Shown here: one piece after another, positions 26,395-34,818 of the stretch
How the letters are laid out: each line of letters begins with the position of its first letter
Numbering within the stretch: the first letter of the stretch is position 1
Origin: an uncultured Clostridium sp.
GTDB lineage: Bacteria > Bacillota > Clostridia > TANB77 > CAG-508
DNA length: 64,000 bases
Direction of reading: 5' to 3'
Assembly (NCBI GenBank): GCA_958413095.1
Contig: CATYUF010000001.1
Coordinates: 1 to 64,000, forward strand
The notes under the pieces: generated by a model
Database searches by the model: none
Told to the model about the DNA's origin: nothing
What the model saw: the letters and a program-made list of their open reading frames with translations, nothing else
Position numbers and translations under genes: made by a program

Positions 26395-26847
26395 ATGACT
26401 AAAAAAATTATATCTATGCCAACAGGATTTAATCCAAGTGAATGGTCACGGAAAACAAATTGCTATATGTATGCAATAAATCATCAGAAAGATAATAACC
26501 CAAGAGATGTAGGAGAATTATCTGGTAATTTGATAAAAGACTACTATACCGTAGATGAAATTAAAGAAAGGTTATTCGAAGATATGAAAATGCTTAATAT
26601 GGAAATAAAAAAAGCAACATATGAAGAAGAGTGCCTTGAAGATGAATGGAAAATAGCATTATTTTATCGAGAAGAAGATGGAGATTTTCACTTTTTAAGA
26701 GAAGACTATCACAACAGATGGTCACATAAAACAAAAGGAAGAAAACCATCTAATAAGGATTATAGTAATGCAACAATTATTAATCCTAGATGGGCAAACT
26801 TAATGGAATATGAATTTGTAGAGTTTTACAAGTTAAAATGCCATTAG
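26395..26847 (+). CDS. Possible cysteine-peptidase-like protein (NCY.YA family)
   Basis: 150 residues. The segment TNCYMYAINHQKDNNPRDVGELSG near the N-terminus and DFHFLREDYHNRWSHKTKGRKPSNKD near residue 100 recall a family in which a Cys in NCYxYA and His residues in a DFHxYR...WSHK stretch form a papain/NlpC-like active site, often seen in toxin or phage proteins. There is no signal peptide or delivery domain. It stands alone behind a consensus promoter. The family link is from memory and should be treated as tentative. Confidence 0.55.
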   Translation: MTKKIISMPTGFNPSEWSRKTNCYMYAINHQKDNNPRDVGELSGNLIKDYYTVDEIKERLFEDMKMLNMEIKKATYEEECLEDEWKIALFYREEDGDFHFLREDYHNRWSHKTKGRKPSNKDYSNATIINPRWANLMEYEFVEFYKLKCH

Positions 26848-26860
26848 TTATTTTATATTT

Positions 26861-26900
26861 TATTAAAAAGCTTGTTTTTAAACAAAATACAAGCTTTTTT
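26861..26900 (+). terminator. Terminator after the 26395 gene
   Basis: AAAAGCTTGT pairs with ACAAGCTTTTTT; T-run end. Confidence 0.85.
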
Positions 26901-27043
26901 AGTTTATGGGTAAAAACTAGTATTAAAGAAAAATGAGAGAAAGATAGGAATAGGTAATAAAAAAACAGGAATATAAATAAAAGTTTTTATAAAACTAAAA
27001 AAAATAAATTTCATAAATGATTAATATAATTATATGAAAATAA

Positions 27044-27097
27044 AAAAGAATTAGTAAATTAAAGTATTATAATAAAACTAATTCTTTTTTATTTTAT
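27044..27097. terminator. Terminator of the minus-strand XRE gene
   Basis: AAAAAAGAATTAGT pairs with ACTAATTCTTTTTT. The arm overlaps the last codons of the XRE gene. Confidence 0.7.
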
Positions 27098-27317
27098 AAT
27101 GTTTATCATCAGTATAACCTAATAACCAAATAGGAGAAACATCAAAAAGAGTTGCAATTTTGTCAATCATAGTAGGTCCAATATTTTGAATTTGTCCACT
27201 AGCATATTTAGAAATAGTAGACTTGGATTTTAAACCTAATTTTTCAGCAATTTTTTCATAAGTTAAATCTGATTGGTTAATAAGTTCAGTAAATCTTTCA
27301 TGAAAAATATATTTCAA
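27078..27317 (-). CDS. XRE-family helix-turn-helix regulator
   Basis: 79 residues with a Cro/CI helix-turn-helix, LTYEKIAEKLGLKSKSTISKYASGQIQNIGPTMIDKIATLFDVSPIWLLG (about 18-67). The TTG start, after GAGGTG, lies inside a perfect 17-bp palindrome (27307-27323), a likely autoregulatory operator. It is divergent from a second XRE-like gene across 166 bases. Confidence 0.8.
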   Translation of the reverse strand: MKYIFHERFTELINQSDLTYEKIAEKLGLKSKSTISKYASGQIQNIGPTMIDKIATLFDVSPIWLLGYTDDKHYKIKKN

Positions 27318-27323
27318 ATATAT
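27307..27323. promoter_or_regulatory. Perfect palindrome at the XRE start codon
   Basis: ATATATTT-C-AAATATAT, centred on the TTG start. Related AATATATTGA sequences occur at 27342 and at the -35 box of the divergent promoter (27421-27426). Probably a repressor site. Confidence 0.55.
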
Positions 27324-27423
27324 TCACCTCTTTAAAAAATATATTGAAAATATTATAACATTAAAAAATAAAAATGTAAATAGTAAGTTTTATACATAAA
27401 AAGTAAAAAAATGGAAAAATATA

Positions 27424-27452
27424 TTGACAAAGCACGAAAAATGATATATCAT
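27424..27452 (+). promoter_or_regulatory. Promoter of the second XRE-like gene
   Basis: TTGACA (27424) and TATCAT (27447), 17-nt spacer, with the partial operator AATATATTGA overlapping the -35 box. Confidence 0.7.
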
Positions 27453-27483
27453 GTTTCTTAATAAGAAACAAAAAGGAGCAAAT

Positions 27484-27738
27484 ATGGAACCTAAAGTTAT
27501 AGGAAATAGAATAAAAGAATTAATGACTATGGAAAAAATTGATAAAAAAGAACTAGCAGATAGTTTAGATTTAACAATGCTTGAATTAGAAAAAAAGCTT
27601 AATGGTGAAGAAGAATTTTATATTAGTCAAATGATTAATATAAAAAAAATATTTCATCTTAATTTAGAAGTTTTTACAAAATTATTTTTTGAAGAAGATT
27701 TTGATTTGGAAGGAACTTTTACTAATTTATATAAATAG
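27484..27738 (+). CDS. Short XRE-like regulator
   Basis: 84 residues, MEPKVIGNRIKELMTMEKIDKKELADSLDLTMLELEKKLNGEEEFYISQMINIKKIFHL. This is a helix-turn-helix of the XRE type with weak recognition-helix similarity and an acidic tail. The start at 27484 follows AAAAGGAGC. A terminator-like hairpin separates it from the radical-SAM gene set, so it may control that set only by partial read-through. Confidence 0.65.
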   Translation: MEPKVIGNRIKELMTMEKIDKKELADSLDLTMLELEKKLNGEEEFYISQMINIKKIFHLNLEVFTKLFFEEDFDLEGTFTNLYK

Positions 27739-27747
27739 TTCAACAAA

Positions 27748-27778
27748 AGAAGAGAAGATAAAACTTCTCTATTTTTGT
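27748..27778 (+). terminator. Attenuator-like terminator before the radical-SAM gene set
   Basis: AGAGAAG-ataaaa-CTTCTCT then TTTTTG, 10 bases after the XRE-like gene and 25 before the next start. No separate promoter is obvious in the 64-base gap. Confidence 0.65.
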
Positions 27779-27802
27779 AATAAAAAATAAGGAGAATAGT
27801 TT

Positions 27803-28552
27803 ATGGAAGAAAAATTTAAGAAAAAATTATCAGGTTTAGATTTAGTTATTTTTGATTTAGATGGTACATTAATTGATTCAAATGGTGTTCATAATTATCT
27901 AGATATAGAGTTAGTTCGTTCACTTGGAGAAACTAAAAATCCGGAAGAAATTTTACAAGAAAGAGAATTATTTTTTAAAAATAATAATATAGGCGATATA
28001 TATTTAAACTATTGCGAATATTTAAAAACAAAATATAAATCTAATATGTCAAAAGAAGAAATTTTGCAATATCGAAGAGATTTATCAAAAAAGATTTCAA
28101 AAGATATCAAATATAAACCAGATGCAGATAAAATGATAAAATACTTGAAAAGTCAAGAGATAAAGATTGCCTTGGGAACAGTTTCAAGAAGAGAAACTAT
28201 AAATATTTATATTAATGAAAATGAAAATATTAAAAATAAATGTGATTTACAAGAATATTTTGATTTTATAGTGACCAAAGATGATGTTAAATTAAAGAAA
28301 CCTAATCCAGAAGTTTATAATAAAATAATAGAAAAGTTTAATATTTCAGATTTGTCTAAATGTATTGTTATAGAAGATTCATTAACAGGTGTTATTGCAG
28401 CAAAGAAAGCGAATCTCGATGTTATAGTAGTCTATGATAAATATTCAGACAAAGATAGAGAAAAAATTAATGAACTCGCAGATTATAATGTGGCAGATTT
28501 CAAAGAATTAATTGAATTATTTAAAAAAAGTAAAATGAAAGGAGAATTTTAA
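27803..28552 (+). CDS. HAD phosphatase, beta-phosphoglucomutase-like
   Basis: 249 residues, HAD subfamily IA. Motif I DLDGTLID has the nucleophile Asp18 and Asp20. A helical cap, GTVSRRE (motif II), KKPNPEVY (motif III Lys) and VIEDSLTGVIAAKKA (motif IV) follow. It dephosphorylates or isomerises a small phosphorylated sugar or nucleotide. First gene of an eight-gene set with gaps of 1-27 bases, so its substrate is probably a pathway intermediate. AAGGAGAAT ribosome site. Confidence 0.85.
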   Translation: MEEKFKKKLSGLDLVIFDLDGTLIDSNGVHNYLDIELVRSLGETKNPEEILQERELFFKNNNIGDIYLNYCEYLKTKYKSNMSKEEILQYRRDLSKKISKDIKYKPDADKMIKYLKSQEIKIALGTVSRRETINIYINENENIKNKCDLQEYFDFIVTKDDVKLKKPNPEVYNKIIEKFNISDLSKCIVIEDSLTGVIAAKKANLDVIVVYDKYSDKDREKINELADYNVADFKELIELFKKSKMKGEF

Positions 28553-28553
28553 A

Positions 28554-29543
28554 ATGAGTTCACCATGTGTATTTAGAAATAGAGAAACAAATAAGTATTT
28601 AGCATTTATAGAGATAACTAATTCATGTAATATGAGATGCAAACACTGTATGAATTGGTCTATTGAAAATTCAAACAATTGTTTTGAAAAAGAAAAAATA
28701 TTGAGATTAATAAAGGAGCTTTATGATGATAATACAGAGGAAATATATATATCAGGAGGAGAACCATTACTATATCCATATATTGATGATGTGATTTTGT
28801 ATGCCAATTCATTGGGGATAAAAGTAACTCTTGCAACTAATGCTCTTGAGATTCCTAATCATTTAAAAGCAATAAAAGAAGGAGTACAATTAGTATCAAT
28901 TAGTCTTGATGGTATAGGAAAAACACATGACAAATTTAGAGGAGTAACTGGAGCATTTGATAATTGTGTGAAAATGTTTAAGTTATTAAGAGAAAATAAT
29001 ATAAAAACTAGAATAAGTGCTATGATATGGAAAGAAAACATTAACGAACTAGAAGAGATGATTTCTCTTGCCAAAACTTGTGGAGTTTCTAAAGTTAATT
29101 TAGCATTTTTAATACCAGAAGGAAGAGCTAAGTCTGATGATACAATCAAATTACCTATTGATAAATATAAAGAAATGATTGATATGGTATCAAATTTGAG
29201 AAAAAAGTATAAATCAGAAAATTTTGATATAGAAATTAGAAGAAATAATATTTTGAATAAAGATAGCGTAGATTGTCCAGGAGGAAGAAATTTAATACAT
29301 ATAAATGTAAATGGAAAAGTATCACCATGTTCTTGGATTGCAAAGTTAGATATAAACAATGAATTTTCAGGAGATTGGCCTAAAAATAGTATTAAAGAAT
29401 GTATAAATAAATTTCAAAGTTTTGAAAAAACAGTAAAGTTAAGAAAAAATAAATATGGATATTGTGGATGTATTGCTTTATCTAAAATATATAATGAAAA
29501 CTTTACAGCACCAGATCCATTAAATGAATTTTTGAAAAAATAA
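28554..29543 (+). CDS. Radical SAM/SPASM-type protein 1
   Basis: 329 residues. CX3CX2C at Cys25, Cys29, Cys32 (EITNSCNMRCKHCMNW), then ISGGEPLLYP, SISLDG and a SAM-binding barrel. The C-terminal part has Cys residues (DCPGG..., VSPCSWI, YCGCIA) that suggest a SPASM or twitch domain with an auxiliary cluster. Such enzymes mature peptides or oxidise and dehydrate sugars (BtrN-like). It starts one base after the HAD gene and is followed by an SDR. Confidence 0.87.
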   Translation: MSSPCVFRNRETNKYLAFIEITNSCNMRCKHCMNWSIENSNNCFEKEKILRLIKELYDDNTEEIYISGGEPLLYPYIDDVILYANSLGIKVTLATNALEIPNHLKAIKEGVQLVSISLDGIGKTHDKFRGVTGAFDNCVKMFKLLRENNIKTRISAMIWKENINELEEMISLAKTCGVSKVNLAFLIPEGRAKSDDTIKLPIDKYKEMIDMVSNLRKKYKSENFDIEIRRNNILNKDSVDCPGGRNLIHINVNGKVSPCSWIAKLDINNEFSGDWPKNSIKECINKFQSFEKTVKLRKNKYGYCGCIALSKIYNENFTAPDPLNEFLKK

Positions 29544-29568
29544 GAAAAGTAAGGAAAGAATAGAAAAT

Positions 29569-30306
29569 ATGAATAAATATGCAATAATAACTGGTGTAGC
29601 ATCTGGAATAGGTGAATGTATAGCAGAAAAATTTATAGAAGAAGGAATATATGTTTTTGGAATAGATGAAAATATTCCAAAGAATAATAAAATAGAATAT
29701 TTTAAATGTGATATCAGAGATGAAAAAAGAATTATTGATATAATCAATAAAATAAAAGAAAAGACAGAGAGGATAGATTATCTAATAAATGCAGCAGGGA
29801 TATTTTGCTATAAAGAAAGAAACTTAATTGAAAATCTTTCAAAAGAAGAATGGCAAAATGTAATTGACGTTAATTTAACAGGAACTTTCTTAATAACAAA
29901 ATACACAATACCATTATTAAAAAATTCTTTAAATGGAAATATAATTAATTTAAGTTCAGAGCAAGTTGTTTTACCACAGATAAAAAGTGCACCATATGCT
30001 ATAACTAAATCAGGAATTGAAATGTTTTCAAAAGTACTTGCACTTGAATTGTTAGAAGCAAAGATTAGAGTTAATACTATAGCACTGGCTTCTGTAAAAA
30101 CTAATTTTTTGAAAAGATATAAAAAAGATGATGAAGTAATAAATAAAATGATGGAAAATACCAATGAAAATATGCCTTTTGGAATTATTGAAGCATATGA
30201 TGTATATAAATTAGTTAAATATTTGATAGAAAAAGATAATAAAATAACAGGACAAACTATTCTTATGGATAGTGGAGTTGTAATAGATGTAAATAATAAG
30301 AAATAG
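29569..30306 (+). CDS. Short-chain dehydrogenase/reductase
   Basis: 245 residues, classical SDR. Cofactor loop TGVASGIGE (about 9-17), NAAGIF, Ser in NLSSEQ, and Tyr-x-x-x-Lys in PYAITKSG. The C-terminus (GQTILMDSGVVIDVN) is the usual SDR end. Oxidises or reduces an alcohol/ketone with NAD(P)H. Flanked by two radical-SAM genes; a radical-SAM dehydratase or dehydrogenase paired with an SDR is known from aminoglycoside deoxygenation, which is a model rather than a claim here. Confidence 0.88.
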   Translation: MNKYAIITGVASGIGECIAEKFIEEGIYVFGIDENIPKNNKIEYFKCDIRDEKRIIDIINKIKEKTERIDYLINAAGIFCYKERNLIENLSKEEWQNVIDVNLTGTFLITKYTIPLLKNSLNGNIINLSSEQVVLPQIKSAPYAITKSGIEMFSKVLALELLEAKIRVNTIALASVKTNFLKRYKKDDEVINKMMENTNENMPFGIIEAYDVYKLVKYLIEKDNKITGQTILMDSGVVIDVNNKK

Positions 30307-30315
30307 GAGATATGT

Positions 30316-31503
30316 ATGAAAAAAATAAAATTTGATATAGATGAAAAAAATAAACTATATTTTCTACCAGAATATAATAGATTTGCATTAAATAATTGCA
30401 ATTTTAAAATAGAGCCAGATTATTATGAAGAATCATTAGTAAAACTAAGATTAGAAATATCACATTTATGTAATGGAAGATGTAAATATTGTTTAGTTTT
30501 TGGAAATCATGTTGAGAAATTTGATGTTTTGGATATTAAGGAATTTTGGAAAGAATTTAGTAATAAAGAATGGTTTAAAAATTTAAAAAGCATTTTTATT
30601 ATAGGAGGAGAACCATTACTTTATTTCGAAGAGTTAAGTTTCATTATGGATAATTTTAAAGGAAGAATTAGTTTTTCAACAAATGGAACATTATTAACAG
30701 AAGAAATGGTAAAAAAATTTTCAGAATCAAATGTTTCTATATATATTTCTTTAGATGGTCCAAGATTTGAAGATAATATTAATAGAGTATATACAAATGG
30801 AAAATATATGTACCCTGACATTATAAAAGGAATACAGCTACTAAAGAAATATAATGTTTCGTTTGGAATTTTTATGGTAGCATGTAAAGAAACAATACAT
30901 AAAGCAAAAGATATGATTTTAGAATTAGATGAAGAATATTCTCCATCAAGAATAGGATATAGTCTTCCACATTGGACGCCAGATTATAAAGATGAAGATT
31001 TATCAGAAGAATTTAGAGATGTTTTAATTGAACTTTATAAAAATAGACAAAAAATAAAAGCTGATATTCCACAAATGAGTTGGAGATTAAATCCATTACG
31101 AGAAGGGAAAATAAAAAAATTTTCATGTGGATTACATACTACTCAAACGACCATTTTACCGGATAAGTCTTTTGTTAGATGTTCAAAGATAGATAATAAA
31201 AATGATAATTTAAAAGATTATGTTACAAATGAATTATTGAATAAAAATTCACCTGTAGAATTAGCAAAAAATGCAGATTCATGTTGTTCTAAATGTATAG
31301 CTGTATCTTGTTGCGGAGGTGGTTGTCCATTTGATGGAATGAAAAGATTTAAATGTTTAACAGATAAAAGAGAATGTGTAATCACACCACCACTTATCGA
31401 AATGGCAATTAATGATATTGTAAAAGGTTTAAAGAATAGTAAAATTAAGATAAAAGATGGACTAATAGATAAAGAAATTATTGATAAATTGTTGTGGAGT
31501 TGA
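30316..31503 (+). CDS. Radical SAM/SPASM protein 2
   Basis: 395 residues. An N-terminal extension of about 45 residues precedes Cys52, Cys56, Cys59 (ISHLCNGRCKYCLVFG). IIGGEPLLYFEEL, FSTNGTLL and YISLDGP follow. The C-terminus has a dense Cys set (FSCGLH, RCSKID, CCSKCIAVSCCGGGCPFDG, KCLTDKREC), typical of SPASM domains holding two auxiliary 4Fe-4S clusters. No precursor peptide gene is adjacent. Confidence 0.88.
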   Translation: MKKIKFDIDEKNKLYFLPEYNRFALNNCNFKIEPDYYEESLVKLRLEISHLCNGRCKYCLVFGNHVEKFDVLDIKEFWKEFSNKEWFKNLKSIFIIGGEPLLYFEELSFIMDNFKGRISFSTNGTLLTEEMVKKFSESNVSIYISLDGPRFEDNINRVYTNGKYMYPDIIKGIQLLKKYNVSFGIFMVACKETIHKAKDMILELDEEYSPSRIGYSLPHWTPDYKDEDLSEEFRDVLIELYKNRQKIKADIPQMSWRLNPLREGKIKKFSCGLHTTQTTILPDKSFVRCSKIDNKNDNLKDYVTNELLNKNSPVELAKNADSCCSKCIAVSCCGGGCPFDGMKRFKCLTDKRECVITPPLIEMAINDIVKGLKNSKIKIKDGLIDKEIIDKLLWS

Positions 31504-31508
31504 TTTTT

Positions 31509-32174
31509 ATGAAAATAGATAATATAAAGGAAGTTATGTTGGGGCACATTGCAAATAATGTAGAAGTAGTAATAATAACTCCATTGAAGTCAACATATAG
31601 GAGTTTAAAAGAGCGATTTGAAATTAAAGAAGTATATGAAAAAGCTTTTTTTGAAAATTGTGTATTTAAATTAAAAAAAAATAGAAGAAAAGGAATGATT
31701 ATTTTATCTCCGCAAGGCATTGCAGCAAAAGATATAGTAGAATTATTTAAAAACACTAAAATTATATTTTTTGGATTAGCAGGAAGCTTAAATCCAAATT
31801 TGAAAATAGGTAGTTTTGTAGAAGTAGAAACGGCGATAAGCCAAAAAGAAAAATTTAAATTAACTACAATGGGAAAGTTAATGACAGTAAGATGTGGATA
31901 TTCACCATGTTTAATTGGTAAAATAGCAAAAGAATATTGTGATATGTCAAAAAAACAAAAATGTGATGTTGTTGATATGGAAACGGTATTTTGTGCTAAA
32001 ACAGCAATTGAAGCTAATAATAAATTTATAGTATTATTATTAATTTCAGACATTCCTGAAATAATTAATTTTTGGGAATTATCAGAAAACATGAAAATAA
32101 AACTTGCTGAGAGCAGAAAAATTGCAATAGATAAAATAGAAAATTATGTTAATATTTTAATAGAAAAGGAATGA
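31509..32174 (+). CDS. Nucleoside phosphorylase/nucleosidase-like protein
   Basis: About 221 residues resembling the PNP/MTA-SAH nucleosidase fold. FFGLAGSLNPNLKIGSFVEVETAIS corresponds to the G-x-AG...GD strand, and DVVDMETVFCAKTAIEANNKFIVLLLISDIPE to the VDMES...SD catalytic stretch, with Asp in ISDIP. The usual N-terminal active-site motif is weak. It probably cleaves an N- or C-glycosidic bond, or salvages S-adenosylhomocysteine/5'-deoxyadenosine formed by the radical-SAM neighbours. The ATG at 31509 follows GGAG. Confidence 0.7.
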   Translation: MKIDNIKEVMLGHIANNVEVVIITPLKSTYRSLKERFEIKEVYEKAFFENCVFKLKKNRRKGMIILSPQGIAAKDIVELFKNTKIIFFGLAGSLNPNLKIGSFVEVETAISQKEKFKLTTMGKLMTVRCGYSPCLIGKIAKEYCDMSKKQKCDVVDMETVFCAKTAIEANNKFIVLLLISDIPEIINFWELSENMKIKLAESRKIAIDKIENYVNILIEKE

Positions 32175-32181
32175 AGTGAAA

Positions 32182-33078
32182 ATGGAAGAAGAAATACTAA
32201 TAAAATATATTGAAACTACCAGTAAATGTAATTATTCTTGTCCGATATGTGTGCCAAGAACTAGAAATTGTCATCTTGATATGAATGAATTTTACTCAAT
32301 TATAGACAATAATTTAGATTTATTTTATAAAAAAGCAATTTGGATGGATTTCAATGGAGAACCTTTAGTAGATCCATACTTTTTTAATAGAGTAAAATAT
32401 ATGCATAGTAAGGGAATTAATACAAGATTATCTACAAATGGAGCATTGCTTAATGAAGAAAATAGAATGAAAATGGCAACTTCTGGTATAAGTTATATTG
32501 TTGTGTCGATAGGAACTTTAAATTCTTCTTTATACAAACAAATCAGAGGAATAGACAATTTATCAAATGTTTTAAACAATTTAATTGAATTAAAAAAATG
32601 TATTGATAAAACAAATTCCAAAACTGAACTTCAAGCTGTTATGATAGATACAGGAGAAAGTTTAAATAGAGAAGAATTTATAAAGTATTTTCATAAGTTA
32701 GGAATTAATGTAGCATTTCATAATTTTACTAATAGATCTAAAAGTATTGAAATGGATATTAATCCAAAAAAAAGAAATTTTGATATGTATAAAAGAGGTG
32801 AATGCAAAGGATTAAAAAGTAATATTATAATACTTAGTAATTGTGAAGTAGTTACTTGTTGTTGTGATCTTTTAGCACAAAATTCATTGGGGAATTTGAG
32901 AGATTATGACTATTCTGTAAAAAAATTAATACAAAATGGAAAAATTGATAAAATTATTTCAGATTTAAGAAATCATAAATATTATGGTGCCTGTAAAAAT
33001 TGTTCTGATTGGATTTATTATCAAGAAGGTGCAAAAGAAGAATATGTAACTGTTTACCCTGTAAAAAAGGATGTGTAA
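32182..33078 (+). CDS. Radical SAM protein 3
   Basis: About 298 residues. Cys16, Cys20, Cys23 (TTSKCNYSCPICVPRTRNCH), MDFNGEPLVDP and LSTNGALL. C-terminal Cys clusters (ECKGLKS, NCEVVTCCCDLL, CKNCSDW) suggest an auxiliary cluster. Very close to the cluster motif is a fourth Cys (RNCH). Third radical-SAM gene of the set and clearly different from the other two. Confidence 0.85.
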   Translation: MEEEILIKYIETTSKCNYSCPICVPRTRNCHLDMNEFYSIIDNNLDLFYKKAIWMDFNGEPLVDPYFFNRVKYMHSKGINTRLSTNGALLNEENRMKMATSGISYIVVSIGTLNSSLYKQIRGIDNLSNVLNNLIELKKCIDKTNSKTELQAVMIDTGESLNREEFIKYFHKLGINVAFHNFTNRSKSIEMDINPKKRNFDMYKRGECKGLKSNIIILSNCEVVTCCCDLLAQNSLGNLRDYDYSVKKLIQNGKIDKIISDLRNHKYYGACKNCSDWIYYQEGAKEEYVTVYPVKKDV

Positions 33079-33084
33079 TTTGGA

Positions 33085-34035
33085 ATGTGTAATAGGAGAT
33101 TTGTTGTAATAGGAGATTTAATTGCTGATTTATATTATAATGGAACTAAATTAATTGGAATTGATGGTGGGAGCTCAAGATATAATGTTATAGCTAATTT
33201 AGCATCAATGAAATGTAATACAGCACTTATTGGAGGATGTGGGAATGACAAAATTGGAAATATAGTATTAGAGAGATATAGAAAATTAGGCGTTGATATT
33301 TCAGGTGTAATTTATAAAAATAAACCTACAAGAGCTTATCATTTAATAGTAGATCAAGCTATGTTACCAAAAGTAACTTACGAATGTAGTAAAATTTCAC
33401 CATCTAATTATAAAAGTACATGGTATGATGATAGTCTACAAGATATCAAATATTGTAGAAGTCAAGTGACAAAAAATGACATTGTAGTTTTAGACAAATT
33501 AGATGAATTTTCTCTCGATATTATTAATAATTTTGAGTGCTATAAAGCTCTTGATATTGGTCATTCTAAAAGAATAGAGAAATTAAGTGATAGTCAAATT
33601 ATAGAATTAAAAGAAAAAATTTCATTATTACAATTAAATGAAAGAGTAATTCCTTATTTGATGCAAAGATATGGATATAGTAATATAATAGATATATATA
33701 AATTATTTCAACCAAAACTGATGATTGTGACAAGAGGAAGAAAAGGTGCCGACTTTATTTTTGGAAACAAGAAAATCCAAAAGAAAATTAAAAGTAGTAC
33801 CGAGGAATTAGACCCTACAGGAGCAGGAGATGCCTTTTTCTCTGTTTTTATAAAAGAATATTTTAATGGTTCAATAGAGAAAATTGATGATGAATTTATA
33901 AATGAAACATTCTCTAAAGCTTTAACTTTGACAGGAAATGTAGTAAAACATATAGGTGCAAGAGGACATATTTATGCAAGAACCTTTGACAAAATTGTTT
34001 CAAATAAAGAAAAAGAAGAGATAAAAGAATTGTAA
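33085..34035 (+). CDS. PfkB-family carbohydrate/nucleoside kinase
   Basis: 316 residues, ribokinase fold. N-terminal GDLIADLYYNGTKLIGIDGGSSRYNVIANLASMKCNTALIGGCGND (sugar lid and glycine-rich region) and the C-terminal DPTGAGDAFFSVF with catalytic Asp249 and anion-hole glycines. Phosphorylates a sugar or nucleoside hydroxyl with ATP. The ribosome site is weak; the start is chosen as the only ATG before the conserved strand. Next to two phosphatase genes of the set. Confidence 0.87.
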   Translation: MCNRRFVVIGDLIADLYYNGTKLIGIDGGSSRYNVIANLASMKCNTALIGGCGNDKIGNIVLERYRKLGVDISGVIYKNKPTRAYHLIVDQAMLPKVTYECSKISPSNYKSTWYDDSLQDIKYCRSQVTKNDIVVLDKLDEFSLDIINNFECYKALDIGHSKRIEKLSDSQIIELKEKISLLQLNERVIPYLMQRYGYSNIIDIYKLFQPKLMIVTRGRKGADFIFGNKKIQKKIKSSTEELDPTGAGDAFFSVFIKEYFNGSIEKIDDEFINETFSKALTLTGNVVKHIGARGHIYARTFDKIVSNKEKEEIKEL

Positions 34036-34061
34036 AATATAAAATTGAAAGAGTGAAAAAT

Positions 34062-34640
34062 ATGAAGATTTATGTAACTAGACATGGAGAAACAGATTGG
34101 AATGTAAAGCATAAAAATATAAAAATAGGTAATAACATTAAAAATAGTTCGATTACAGATGATGATTTTATAGATATGAATACTATTGGAATAAAACAAG
34201 CAGAAAATTTAGCAAAGCAATTAAAAAATACTAGTATTGATTTAATTATTTGTTCACCATTACCAAGAGCTAAACAAACTGCGGAAATTATAGTAAAAGG
34301 ACGAAATATACCAATAATTTTCGACAGAGATATTTCTGTGAGAGAATTTGGGGAACATAAGGGAAAAGTTGCTGATGTTGATTTTGATTTTACACACGGT
34401 TTTTGGAGCTATAAAGCCAACATAAAATATAAAAAAGCAGAAAATATTCGAGACTTTTTTAATAGAGTATATTCTTTTTTGGACAAAATAAAAGAAAAAT
34501 ATGAAGACAAAAAAATTTTATTAGTAACACATGGAAGTATAGGGATTCCAATATATTGTTATTTTAATGGCATACCAGATGATGATAATTTATTAAAATA
34601 TGTTTTAGAAAATTGTGAAATAGCTATTTATGAAACATGA
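34062..34640 (+). CDS. Histidine phosphatase (phosphoglycerate mutase-like)
   Basis: About 192 residues. RHGE motif with the phosphorylated His8 (YVTRHGETDWN), SPLPRAKQTAEII, REFGEHKG and the second His in VTHGSIG. Family members are broad phosphatases or cofactor phosphatases such as CobC. A 25-residue insert (KHKNIKIGNNIKNSSITDDDFIDMN) follows the RHG motif. Last gene of the eight-gene set; a hairpin terminator follows. Confidence 0.87.
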   Translation: MKIYVTRHGETDWNVKHKNIKIGNNIKNSSITDDDFIDMNTIGIKQAENLAKQLKNTSIDLIICSPLPRAKQTAEIIVKGRNIPIIFDRDISVREFGEHKGKVADVDFDFTHGFWSYKANIKYKKAENIRDFFNRVYSFLDKIKEKYEDKKILLVTHGSIGIPIYCYFNGIPDDDNLLKYVLENCEIAIYET

Positions 34641-34689
34641 ATATATCATACATAACATATTTATTATGAATATAAAAAGTAATTTTAAA

Positions 34690-34735
34690 ATTGAAAAGTG
34701 TTACATTGGAATATTGTAACACTTTCTTCCTTTCT
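34690..34735 (+). terminator. Terminator after the radical-SAM gene set
   Basis: AAAGTGTTACA pairs with TGTAACACTTT (11 bp, 9-base loop), followed by a C/T-rich tail. Confidence 0.7.
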
Positions 34736-34818
34736 AAAAAATTAATTTTTAAGATAAAGTTTATATCATAGTGAGGTTACTTTTGCAGTAGTAGCCTATA
34801 TCATAATCACTTCTTATT

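Noticed and set aside
27739..34640. RiPP precursor peptide for the SPASM-type radical-SAM enzymes
   Set aside because: Gaps between the genes are too short (1-27 bases) and no small frame with a ribosome site and Cys/Gly-rich core was found at either end.
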